Source: Candidatus Gastranaerophilales bacterium (GTDB taxonomy: Bacteria > Cyanobacteriota > Vampirovibrionia > Gastranaerophilales > Gastranaerophilaceae). From it: DNA of 51,530 nucleotides. Under the pieces are notes generated by a model. The model saw only the letters and a list, made by a program, of their open reading frames with translations. It ran no database searches and had not been told where the DNA came from. The stretch lies in NCBI GenBank assembly GCA_944324425.1, contig CALUWE010000013.1, positions 1 to 51,530 of the forward strand. The letters run 5' to 3'. Positions 44,575 to 51,530 of the stretch are shown piece by piece (the stretch's first letter is position 1; each line of letters begins with the position of its first letter). The translations under genes and the position numbers were made by a program.

Positions 44575-45159
44575 TCATCCTAAAATAATTTCATAAACAT
44601 CAAACAGTTTGGTTAAATCTTTCAATTTCAAAGCTTCATCAATTTTATTCTTAATTATTTTAAGTTCATTGTCATCAGGGTTTTTAATATTTTCGGGAAG
44701 AAAAATATCAGCTGTTGTCTTCACACTTCTGAAACCTTGATTTAATTTCAAAAACTCGTTATATGTTTTAAGAACCTTTACAAGTCTTTCATCTGTTTGA
44801 TACGGAGTGTTAATGTAGTATTTCGAATCTTTGTTCAATTTTTCTTCAACAAAATCAATTAAAAAATTAGTCTCATTATAAGCATTTTCTTCGTCAAAAT
44901 CACAATCAAGACAAGGGTTATCCTCAAAAACACCGTCTTTAATACTTTTCAAATAAACTGCCCACAAAAGACATCCCAAATAAAAAGCAACATTTTGCAA
45001 AAGCATTTTTTTCAGCTTTGGAAAAAGTATAGAAAATTGAAATTTTTTCTGTTTTAAAGGTATTCCGGATTGAACAAAAGCGCCGTACATAAATTCAACA
45101 TTGTCAGAAACGCCTAAAATACAATCAGAATAGCCAGGGTCAAATAAAACGGTCTGCAT
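44575..45159 (-). CDS. Unknown cytoplasmic protein
   Basis: 194 residues. No domain recognised. It has paired cysteines in NPCLDCDFDEEN and a helical C-terminal half rich in Lys and Leu (LKIIKNKIDEALKL). One mildly hydrophobic stretch (NVAFYLGCLLWAVYL, about 56-70) is not clearly a membrane helix. The following 50-residue gene is 3 bases downstream. Confidence 0.65.
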   Translation of the reverse strand: MQTVLFDPGYSDCILGVSDNVEFMYGAFVQSGIPLKQKKFQFSILFPKLKKMLLQNVAFYLGCLLWAVYLKSIKDGVFEDNPCLDCDFDEENAYNETNFLIDFVEEKLNKDSKYYINTPYQTDERLVKVLKTYNEFLKLNQGFRSVKTTADIFLPENIKNPDDNELKIIKNKIDEALKLKDLTKLFDVYEIILG

Positions 45160-45221
45160 AAATCAAATTCCATATCTCTTTTAATTTGATTTAAACAAAA
45201 AAAATAAATTTGGGCAACTTA

Positions 45222-45911
45222 TTATTTTATAACGCCTTCAGGCCTTAATTTATCAATATCGCAATTAAGCAAAAGAACTTCATTTAAAATATGGTCGAGT
45301 TCATAATAATCTGAATCCTTGAAATAAGTTTCCATTTTTGAGCACATCTTTTCATTGCTCATGGTCTTATTGGATAAGATATTTGCATATTTTTTTCTTA
45401 AGGCTTCTCTTTCAGCATTAATGTCGGTCTTTTTTGTATCAGCCTTTTTTACTTCTTCTTTTTTAACTTCTTCATTTTTTGTTTCGGTTTGATTTTTTGT
45501 ATTATCGGGCGCAGTTCCGTAATAGTTGTATGTATTATTTTGAACGTTAATTTCTTGCTTATCATCATCATTTGCATTTGACCAGCCAAATGTATACAAG
45601 GCGGGCAAATATCTTTGAGTTGGTCTGTAATTAGGAACAGCCGGCTTAATAGGAGTTGAAGGAACTGTTTTTGAACTGTTAACCGTATTTGTTAAAGTGG
45701 TGGGCTTTATAAGGCCGGTTGAATTTTGAGACCTTATTACCTCATAATTTCCTTTTATGCCTTCATTAGTGTGGAGCAAAGACTTATTATAAACATTTCC
45801 CGTGTTTGCATGAACACCTTTGGGAGTATTTTGAACGGTGTAAGAAACACCGGCCGCACAGGCAGCAACAGGAATAAAACCCAATAAAAATAAAGTAATA
45901 ATCTTTCTCAT
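45222..45911 (-). CDS. Exported protein, possible lipoprotein
   Basis: 229 residues from the ATG at 45911; the longer open frame upstream lacks coding sense and would cross the divergent gene. Signal peptide KIITLFLLGFIPVAACAAG contains VAAC, a possible lipobox, and also AxA-type sites. After it: a Thr/Asn/Pro-rich region, a Lys/Glu-rich segment with repeated EEVKK units (about 140-160), and a helical end with two cysteines (KMCSKMETYF, LLNCDIDKL). Located in the envelope. The transcript is probably leaderless. Confidence 0.72.
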   Translation of the reverse strand: MRKIITLFLLGFIPVAACAAGVSYTVQNTPKGVHANTGNVYNKSLLHTNEGIKGNYEVIRSQNSTGLIKPTTLTNTVNSSKTVPSTPIKPAVPNYRPTQRYLPALYTFGWSNANDDDKQEINVQNNTYNYYGTAPDNTKNQTETKNEEVKKEEVKKADTKKTDINAEREALRKKYANILSNKTMSNEKMCSKMETYFKDSDYYELDHILNEVLLLNCDIDKLRPEGVIK

Positions 45912-45917
45912 AAAATT

Positions 45918-45946
45918 ATTATAAAATATTTTATTGTAAAATGTAA
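45918..45946 (-). promoter_or_regulatory. Promoter with leaderless arrangement before the exported protein
   Basis: Minus strand: TTACAT (45941-45946), 17-base spacer, TATAAT (45918-45923), then 6 bases (AATTTT) to the ATG at 45911 with no ribosome binding site. Confidence 0.6.
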
Positions 45947-45949
45947 TAC

Positions 45950-47743
45950 ATGGCAAACAAAAATAAAACAGTTGAATTACTCGCGCCCGCTCAAAATCCC
46001 GCTTGCGCAAAAGCCGCAATAAATTGCGGAGCGGATGCCGTTTATATAGGCGCTTCAAGTTTTGGTGCAAGAAAAAATGCAGGAAATAATTTAGCTGATA
46101 TTGAAGAACTTGTCCGATACGCACACAAATTTAATGTAAAAATTTATGTTACCGTAAACACAATTTTAAATGATAACGAATTAAATGAAGCCGTTCGATT
46201 AATTTATAAACTTAATAAAATAGGTGCAGATGCAATTATTATACAAGATATGGGGCTTTTAAATTCAAAATTGCCCGATATTGAGCTTCATGCAAGCACA
46301 CAATGCAATATAAGAACAAAAGAAAAAGTTCAATTTTTTGAAAAATTGGGAATAAAAAGGGCAATTTTAGCCAGAGAATTAAACTTAAATCAAATAAAAG
46401 AAATTAAAGATAATTCAGATATTGAACTTGAATGTTTTATCCATGGTGCACTCTGTGTTTCATATTCGGGCCAATGTTATATGAGCGCATTTATCGGCGG
46501 CCGTTCAGCCAACAGGGGCGAATGCGCACAAGCTTGCAGAAAAAAATATTCGCTTATTGATAAAAAAGGCAATATAATCACAAAAGATAAATATTTATTG
46601 TCTTTAAAAGATTTTTGCGCAAAGGACTATATAAAAGAATTGATTGAAATAGGCGTAACATCTTTTAAAATCGAAGGCCGCTTAAAAGATGAAATTTACG
46701 TTAAAAATGTGGTTCTTTATTATAGAAATTTAATTGATGAAATCTGCAAAAATAAAACATCGGAAGGCAAAATTTATTCCGATTTTACGCCGGATATAAA
46801 TAAAACATTCAATAGGGGCTACACAAGCTATTTTTTAAATAAAAAAGAAGATATCTTGTCTATAGACAGCCCAAAATCAAAAGGTGAATATTTAGGAAAA
46901 GTTGATTTTGTTGATAAAAAATATTTCACGATTAATTTTTCAAAAACAACAAAAATAAACTCTCAAGACGGGCTTTGTTACCTTTCAAAAGAAGGCTTAA
47001 AGGGGTTTTTAGTAAATAAGGCTGAAGAAAACAAAATTTTTCCGAATAATATTCAACCTGATTTAAAAAAAGGGGTTGAAATATACAGAAATCAAGATAT
47101 TGAATTTGAAAACAAAATTAAAAATTCAAAAACAAAAAGGCTTATTCCCGTTTCATTTGAAATAAAAGAAAGTGAAGTTATTTTATCTGACGGTAAAAAC
47201 AAGGTTTCATTAAAAATTGAAACCGCAGAATTTGCCCAAAACAAAGAAAAAATGATTGAAAATATTCAAAAATGCCTTAAAAAAACAGGAGATAGCATTT
47301 TTATTGCTGAAGATATTATTTTTAAAACAGAAAAAATACCTTTTATGCCTGTTTCTAAAATAAATGAAATCAGAAGAACTTTATTTTTAAAACTTGAAAA
47401 TTTAAGACTTGAAAACTACAAAAAACCAAAAGGAACAAAAATAACCCCCGCAAGCTATACCGAAAAAACAATTGATTACAGGTTAAATGTTCACAACAAA
47501 AAAGCTTTTGAATTCTATAAAAAATGTAATGTCGAACCGACGGAATTTTCTCTAGAAAAAACAGGCAACTTCAAAAATAAAGAAATTATGCGCTCTAAAC
47601 ATTGTATCAGAAGAAGCTTAAACTTGTGCCTTAAAAATAACCCGAAAAACAAAGAAGAGCTGTTTTTGATTGATGAAAAAAATGTAAAATACCCGATTCT
47701 TTTTGATTGCAAAAACTGCGAAATGGCAATCATTGCGCCCTAG
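45950..47743 (+). CDS. Peptidase U32 family protein, RlhA-like RNA hydroxylase
   Basis: 597 residues. The U32 core starts KTVELLAPAQNPACAKAAIN, and the Fe-S cysteines lie in HGALCVSYSGQCYMS and GECAQACRKKY. A DUF3656 domain (about 400-590) follows, which marks the RlhA branch that hydroxylates a 23S rRNA cytidine with prephenate-dependent chemistry. RlhA and not the shorter TrhP is favoured by length. There is no ribosome binding site; TAAAAT lies 7 bases before the ATG. It diverges from the exported protein across 38 bases. Confidence 0.86.
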   Translation: MANKNKTVELLAPAQNPACAKAAINCGADAVYIGASSFGARKNAGNNLADIEELVRYAHKFNVKIYVTVNTILNDNELNEAVRLIYKLNKIGADAIIIQDMGLLNSKLPDIELHASTQCNIRTKEKVQFFEKLGIKRAILARELNLNQIKEIKDNSDIELECFIHGALCVSYSGQCYMSAFIGGRSANRGECAQACRKKYSLIDKKGNIITKDKYLLSLKDFCAKDYIKELIEIGVTSFKIEGRLKDEIYVKNVVLYYRNLIDEICKNKTSEGKIYSDFTPDINKTFNRGYTSYFLNKKEDILSIDSPKSKGEYLGKVDFVDKKYFTINFSKTTKINSQDGLCYLSKEGLKGFLVNKAEENKIFPNNIQPDLKKGVEIYRNQDIEFENKIKNSKTKRLIPVSFEIKESEVILSDGKNKVSLKIETAEFAQNKEKMIENIQKCLKKTGDSIFIAEDIIFKTEKIPFMPVSKINEIRRTLFLKLENLRLENYKKPKGTKITPASYTEKTIDYRLNVHNKKAFEFYKKCNVEPTEFSLEKTGNFKNKEIMRSKHCIRRSLNLCLKNNPKNKEELFLIDEKNVKYPILFDCKNCEMAIIAP

Positions 47744-49212
47744 TTTTTATTTTGATTTCCTTCAAAAGCAAGTTTTTGTTCGTATTGCTTTGTTAATTCA
47801 GCAATAGCAGGATTAGTGTTATCGCCGTTGTTAAATTTCTTTCTTAAATAAAGGTTTAATTTAGGTTGCAAGTAACCCATCATAATGGCACTGATTGCAA
47901 TGTTTGCAACAATTGCGGCGCCTTTTATGAATTTCGTTTGCTTCAAATACTTGCCGAAGTCGTTGCTCTTTGCGGCATTTTCAACCATATCAACCGCATT
48001 TTGTGCGGTAGCTTTCAGTTTATTTGAATCTATACTTGATAACAGACTGATTTGTTCAACACCGTCTTTTGTTTTAAATACACTTAAATTACCGCATTTT
48101 TTGAAAACATCTATCAACGGAGAATCCTGATTATCAAATACAAAATCTATAACCTTCTTAGATGCTTCATTTGCTTCTTTATCAAACTTCTTACCTTTAA
48201 ATAGGCCGGCTACTTTTTCCATAAAACCGGTTTTAACGTTTTTGTCTTCACCCATAAGTCCTATCAAAGTTTTTGCATCCTGAACAAGCTTTGATGAACC
48301 TTTTGAGTTCTTTTCGGTTTCAATTGCAGTTTTTAAAACATCCGAATCCAAAACGGAATAATCAAGATTAATCGGTTTATTAAAGTATTTTTTGCCGATA
48401 TACTCCATACCCTTTTGCAAAGGCTGTGCTAGGCCGTATATAAATGCAACTTCAGAAGCTTCTCTTAAGCCGACTTCAAATTTTTCTCCCTTTCTTGCCT
48501 GTGCAAGTCTGGTGCCTGAAATAACGCAGTCTACCAAAGAAGTGTTAGCAATTGGATTGGACATGATAAATGTGCCCAAACCTTTGAAAGAAAGGTCATT
48601 TTCTTTTTTGTTGCCCTTAAATGTTTGGTATACTTCATTTCCTTTTAAAGATTTTTTAAGAATTGATTCTTTTGCAATTTTATCTCTTACTTGTTTTTCA
48701 ATGGCTTTTTCGGTTTGTTTTTGTTTATAGGTAATAATTCCGTACAAGCCAAGCCCTGTTAATGCAGTTGCGATACCAAATTTAGAAAGTGCAAGGTTTT
48801 TAGCTTTTGCTTTGTTTTTAACAGTATCCGCTAAAATGTCAGCCTGTTCTTTAAATTTATCCCCTAAAGAAACAGCTTTATCCCTTGCAAATTCAAGAGA
48901 ATCGACAGATTCTTTTCCAAAAGTGTCAAATAATCTTTTTGCATTGATATCAGGGTTAATTCCCGCCTTTTTGTATACGGTTTTATCAAAAATCTTTTTA
49001 ATAAAAGGAATCCCGCCAAGCCAAACCAAACCTGTCGCAAATTCTTCAAAGGTTTTTTCTACCCCGTCTCTGTTTCCGCCCTCTTTATAATAAGTAAATG
49101 ATGTAAGTGAACCTGATGCGATATCTTTCACATACATCGGCACGAGCGAATCTGTGTTGTTGCCTAACTGTGTAAATACTTTGGATATTGTTGATACTTT
49201 GGATACTGCCAT
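47740..49212 (-). CDS. Large unknown protein with membrane-like segments
   Basis: 490 residues, AAGGAAG before the ATG. No domain recognised. Helical, Lys/Ala-rich, with hydrophobic stretches near residues 145-161 (ATALTGLGLYGIITY) and 435-453 (GAAIVANIAISAIMMGYL). It contains DLSFKGLG mid-protein and ends with LAFEGNQNKN, both matching the short F-x-G motif seen in several neighbours. It ends inside the last 4 bases of the convergent U32 gene. Possibly a membrane-associated lineage-specific protein; a hairpin (49258-49277) lies in its leader. Confidence 0.6.
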   Translation of the reverse strand: MAVSKVSTISKVFTQLGNNTDSLVPMYVKDIASGSLTSFTYYKEGGNRDGVEKTFEEFATGLVWLGGIPFIKKIFDKTVYKKAGINPDINAKRLFDTFGKESVDSLEFARDKAVSLGDKFKEQADILADTVKNKAKAKNLALSKFGIATALTGLGLYGIITYKQKQTEKAIEKQVRDKIAKESILKKSLKGNEVYQTFKGNKKENDLSFKGLGTFIMSNPIANTSLVDCVISGTRLAQARKGEKFEVGLREASEVAFIYGLAQPLQKGMEYIGKKYFNKPINLDYSVLDSDVLKTAIETEKNSKGSSKLVQDAKTLIGLMGEDKNVKTGFMEKVAGLFKGKKFDKEANEASKKVIDFVFDNQDSPLIDVFKKCGNLSVFKTKDGVEQISLLSSIDSNKLKATAQNAVDMVENAAKSNDFGKYLKQTKFIKGAAIVANIAISAIMMGYLQPKLNLYLRKKFNNGDNTNPAIAELTKQYEQKLAFEGNQNKN

Positions 49213-49257
49213 TTGTTGTCTTCCTTAAATTTCCTTAAAATTACAAACCCCAAATAA

Positions 49258-49277
49258 GGTTCAAAAGTCTTTGAACC
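49258..49277. promoter_or_regulatory. Hairpin in the leader of the 47740-49212 gene
   Basis: GGTTCAAA and TTTGAACC form a perfect 8-base inverted repeat with loop AGTC, about 46 bases upstream of the start codon. No T-run follows on the gene's strand, so it is not a plain terminator. Confidence 0.4.
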
Positions 49278-49402
49278 GTGGCATTTTTTCGTTTAGTATC
49301 AATTAATTTATTAAACATGGTTTGTTGAAGTCCTTCGCTTGTTTTAAGTCGGTAAATAAAAATTATTGCCGATTTTTGAGTTAAATTTAATTTTTGTAAA
49401 TA

Positions 49403-49432
49403 AAAAGCCTTCTTAATTTCAAGAAGGCTTTT
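49403..49432 (-). terminator. Terminator after the 27-residue gene
   Basis: AAAAGCCTTCTT pairs with AAGAAGGCTTTT around AATTTC, then T's leftward. It starts 18 bases after the stop at 49450. Confidence 0.85.
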
Positions 49433-49449
49433 AGTTATGATTTTAGAAA

Positions 49450-49533
49450 TTAATCTTCAATATAAATCTTACAGAAAGCCATCTCATCTTTCCATAAAAG
49501 GCGTCGTACTAAATTAATCAATGTTTCAATCAT
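49450..49533 (-). CDS. 27-residue small protein, unknown
   Basis: Starts at the ATG at 49533 with GGAGAAAG 8-9 bases upstream. The sequence (IETLINLVRRLLWKDEMAF then CKIYIED) begins as an amphipathic helix with a double Arg and a Trp. It has a near-consensus promoter 30 bases upstream and a terminator 18 bases downstream, so it forms a complete small transcription unit. The alternative is a small RNA with a fortuitous ORF. Confidence 0.5.
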   Translation of the reverse strand: MIETLINLVRRLLWKDEMAFCKIYIED

Positions 49534-49569
49534 TATCTGCTTTCTCCATCTCTCAAGTTTAGCCTTATC

Positions 49570-49598
49570 ATTCTACAACTAAACTGATTTTTTATCAA
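49570..49598 (-). promoter_or_regulatory. Near-consensus sigma-70 promoter of the 27-residue unit
   Basis: Minus strand: TTGATA (49593-49598), 17-base spacer, TAGAAT (49570-49575). Start of transcription is expected near 49563. It lies immediately after the stop of the upstream membrane-protein gene. Confidence 0.68.
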
Positions 49599-49604
49599 GT
49601 GTTT

Positions 49605-50450
49605 TTATTTTTTCTTAATAACCGCAAAATAATATCTTGTAGAAACAAACATAGCAAAGTAATAAATAAACCACATTAAAAGCATGCTAAGAACTGAACT
49701 TGCAGTCTTAATTGATTCCAAGCCTAATATAATGCCTACCGGAATTAAACATACAAAATAAATAACAGCGGGTATTATTGAAGTTAATATAAAAAACAAT
49801 ACAAATACTGAAAAAACATTTTTTGCAGAAGTTAAAACAGCATTTTTGATAATTGAAATATTGTCATTTTTATCACCGTATGCCCAAAAAATGTATGCAA
49901 ACATAAGTCCGTACATAGACGTTCCGAAAAATAATACGCTGATAATTACCCCTGCACACATTCCGATTAAAGACATGTACGGAATTACAGAAAAGGCAAC
50001 TATTGCTGCAACTGCGATAAAATAAAGAATTACAAAAATAATGCCGAACAACAAAAGCCAAAGGTTAAATTTTAAATATTCAAAAGAATATTTTTCAACA
50101 TATGAAAAATATTTTGAGGGCTCTTGAACAGGTTTATTTTCATATATATCTTTTGCAAAATATGAAACGGCAACAAACCCCAAAAGCGATTTCCAAAACG
50201 AAGTAAAAAACAAAACAAGTCCGACAATAAAAAGAATTCCGCCAAATATAAAGCCGCCAAAACCAAGCTTTGTTTTTATTGCAAAAAGCGGCGAAAACAT
50301 TAAAAGCATTGAAACAATATTCAATACAGGAAACCGGCACATTTTCAAAAACGGCACAAAATTGTCTGCAAACGCTTTCAGCCCCGCTTTAAGCGACGAA
50401 AACATTGAAATGGGTTCTGCAGTCTCAAGACTCAAAATTTCATTCAACAT
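49605..50450 (-). CDS. Polytopic membrane protein, unknown
   Basis: 281 residues, AAAGGAG before the ATG. About six transmembrane helices: two near 45-65 and 68-100, two near 125-150 and 155-185, and two near 210-240 and 250-275. A cytoplasmic loop YFAKDIYENKPVQEPSKYF separates the first and second pairs. The layout resembles six-helix membrane proteins of the DUF975/YciC class, but I cannot assign it. Divergent from the PHP gene. Confidence 0.68.
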   Translation of the reverse strand: MLNEILSLETAEPISMFSSLKAGLKAFADNFVPFLKMCRFPVLNIVSMLLMFSPLFAIKTKLGFGGFIFGGILFIVGLVLFFTSFWKSLLGFVAVSYFAKDIYENKPVQEPSKYFSYVEKYSFEYLKFNLWLLLFGIIFVILYFIAVAAIVAFSVIPYMSLIGMCAGVIISVLFFGTSMYGLMFAYIFWAYGDKNDNISIIKNAVLTSAKNVFSVFVLFFILTSIIPAVIYFVCLIPVGIILGLESIKTASSVLSMLLMWFIYYFAMFVSTRYYFAVIKKK

Positions 50451-50509
50451 ATAAATAAACTCCTTTTTAGTATATAATTTATAAAGCAGATTTTATTATA
50501 GCATTTTTT

Positions 50510-51166
50510 ATGAAAAATATATTCAGACAATTTACCAAAAACGATTTTTTTACAAATGTAAACCTGCACATTCATTCAACATATTCTGACGGCAGGGTGA
50601 AATTTGATGAACTCATAAAACAAGCAAAAGAGTTGAATTTAAAATATTATTCAATAACGGATCATAATTCAATTGAAGGTTACAAACATCTTGAAAAAAT
50701 GCCCGACGGGCTTATTACAGGTGTTGAATTTGATTGTTTTTTTGACCTTAACCTGCCTCACATTTTAGGCTACAATGTAGATATTAATAACCCTGAATTA
50801 AACGCCTTAACCGCAGAATTTGAAAAAGGGATTATGGAAGTTCCAAAAAGAATATTAAGTTCAAGAAATCCCAAAAAAGTAATTGATGCAATACATTCTG
50901 CAGGCGGCATTGCAGTTTTGGCGCACCCTTGCTGCTATTGGTGCTTAAGTTTGGATAGATTCATTCAAAAGCTTGTTAAAATGGGGTTAGACGGCGTTGA
51001 AGTTTACTATCCTTATGACAGAATTACAAGAATAGTTAAATTCCACTCAAGAAAAACCGTCAAAAAACTGGCTGAAAAATACAACCTTTTATTAACGGGC
51101 GGCGAAGACCAGCATTATTCACTGTTTAAAATGGAGAAAAACATTAATTGGGATCGTATTCTGTAA
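50510..51166 (+). CDS. PHP-domain phosphoesterase
   Basis: 218 residues. The PHP metal ligands are visible: HIHSTYSDG (first), ITDHNS, GVEFDC, LAHPCC and the last D-x-H in GGEDQH. This single-domain class hydrolyses phosphoesters, such as 3',5'-nucleoside bisphosphates or small nucleic acids; the substrate is not determined. A TATTAT lies 10 bases before the ATG, and no ribosome binding site is evident. It overlaps rnhC by 19 bases. Confidence 0.88.
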   Translation: MKNIFRQFTKNDFFTNVNLHIHSTYSDGRVKFDELIKQAKELNLKYYSITDHNSIEGYKHLEKMPDGLITGVEFDCFFDLNLPHILGYNVDINNPELNALTAEFEKGIMEVPKRILSSRNPKKVIDAIHSAGGIAVLAHPCCYWCLSLDRFIQKLVKMGLDGVEVYYPYDRITRIVKFHSRKTVKKLAEKYNLLLTGGEDQHYSLFKMEKNINWDRIL

Positions 51167-51530
51167 AACTGGACCCAAGTTTATGGGTGCATTACAAAGA
51201 AATATTACAAGAAGAAGATTGTGAATTTAAAATTCCCGACTATACTTTTTTTCAGGCAAAAAACAAAAACTGGCAATTCACGTTTTACAAAACAGGAAAA
51301 GTTTTAATTCAAGGGAAAGACATTGATTGCATAGTTAAAAAATATTTAGACAATAACTATACAAATCAGACAAATACAAGTTCTGAAGGTGATATTGCCC
51401 CATATCCGCATATTGGCGTAGATGAATCCGGCAAAGGAGATTTTTTTGGCCCTCTTATTATTGCAGGCTGTTATTTAGATGAAAAACAGGCAAATTTCTT
51501 AAAAGAAAAAGGGATTAAAGATTCAAAAAA
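51148..51530 (+). CDS. rnhC: Ribonuclease HIII, C-terminus beyond window
   Basis: The first 127 residues are visible. The N-terminal TBP-like substrate-binding domain (DYTFFQAKNKNWQFTFYKTG) leads to the RNase H type 2 catalytic start IGVDESGKGDFFGPLIIAG, with the DE pair and the later GIKDSK. The TTG at 51148 is the earliest start because a stop codon precedes it in frame; GGAG lies 11 bases upstream. It cuts RNA in RNA-DNA hybrids. Confidence 0.9.
   Translation, partial: MGSYSVKLDPSLWVHYKEILQEEDCEFKIPDYTFFQAKNKNWQFTFYKTGKVLIQGKDIDCIVKKYLDNNYTNQTNTSSEGDIAPYPHIGVDESGKGDFFGPLIIAGCYLDEKQANFLKEKGIKDSK

Noticed and set aside
44396-44596. 66-codon plus-strand frame with hydrophobic residues
   Set aside because: It is antisense to the coupled small Lys-rich gene and the end of its partner, lacks a ribosome binding site, and its hydrophobicity comes from antisense Lys codons.
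49355-49380. CGGTAA/TTGCCG hairpin followed by T's on the plus strand
   Set aside because: No plus-strand gene ends nearby and the stem is only 6-7 pairs with a wobble, so it was not called a terminator.
1-51530. CRISPR arrays
   Set aside because: No regularly spaced direct repeats with unique spacers, and no cas genes, were seen on either strand.

Overview
This is a compact, AT-rich bacterial chromosome segment that reads as an anaerobic, non-photosynthetic relative of cyanobacteria, most likely Gastranaerophilales (Melainabacteria/Vampirovibrionia). The assignment is inferred from several signs. A DUF3326 protein and a DUF1822-like domain, both best known from cyanobacteria, occur with no photosynthesis gene. 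HydF ([FeFe]-hydrogenase maturation) and an NfnA-like flavoprotein point to fermentation. Codon use is strongly A/T-biased, and several proteins carry a short (I/L/P)-x-F-x-(G/S) motif.

Layout. 1-2579 is an accessory edge: a MuA-like DDE transposase running off the window, TGTCTCAA boxes at its start, a very AT-rich DUF3644/HEPN-type gene, and a non-coding stretch with inverted TTGCAC boxes around a dispersed palindrome. It ends at the 3' side of tRNA-Arg(ACG). 2580-8742 holds a TPR protein, a membrane protein, tRNA-Thr(CGT), a PhoR-type sensor kinase whose last codons overlap the antisense 3' end of RNase P RNA, and a CheR-like methyltransferase. 8854-15051 is a rightward run: NfnA-like protein, a 59-residue Cys-rich protein, LeuC, a nitrilase-family amidase, a PBP4-type peptidase and a secreted GH13 protein. 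Leftward hydF follows, with a divergent ribbon-helix-helix gene and a TOPRIM protein.

17558-23533 is the most unusual stretch. It has two large adjacent genes with separate papain-like and calpain-like Cys/His motifs (the second also with a Gly/Ala-rich hydrophobic region), and an opposing operon of RtcB and an unknown protein. 23620-34579 is mostly housekeeping: tRNA-Cys, rpmE, thyX, prfA, rmuC, pyrF, ald-proB-proA, nadA, then a zinc-finger/TM/TonB-C membrane protein. 34626-41071 is leftward: a pilin-like protein, DUF3326-holB-holA, a dicarboxylate symporter, yqeK-nadD. 41096-51530 holds rqcH, several very small genes with their own promoters or terminators, a zinc-ribbon protein with a duplicated unknown domain, a U32 (RlhA-like) protein, a large unknown protein, a polytopic membrane protein, a PHP phosphoesterase and the start of rnhC.

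Gene ends are packed tightly: convergent pairs overlap or lie 1-3 bases apart, and TTG starts are common. A recurring arrangement places a TATAAT box exactly 6 bases before an ATG with no ribosome binding site, suggesting leaderless transcripts for at least three genes. No CRISPR array or rRNA gene was seen.
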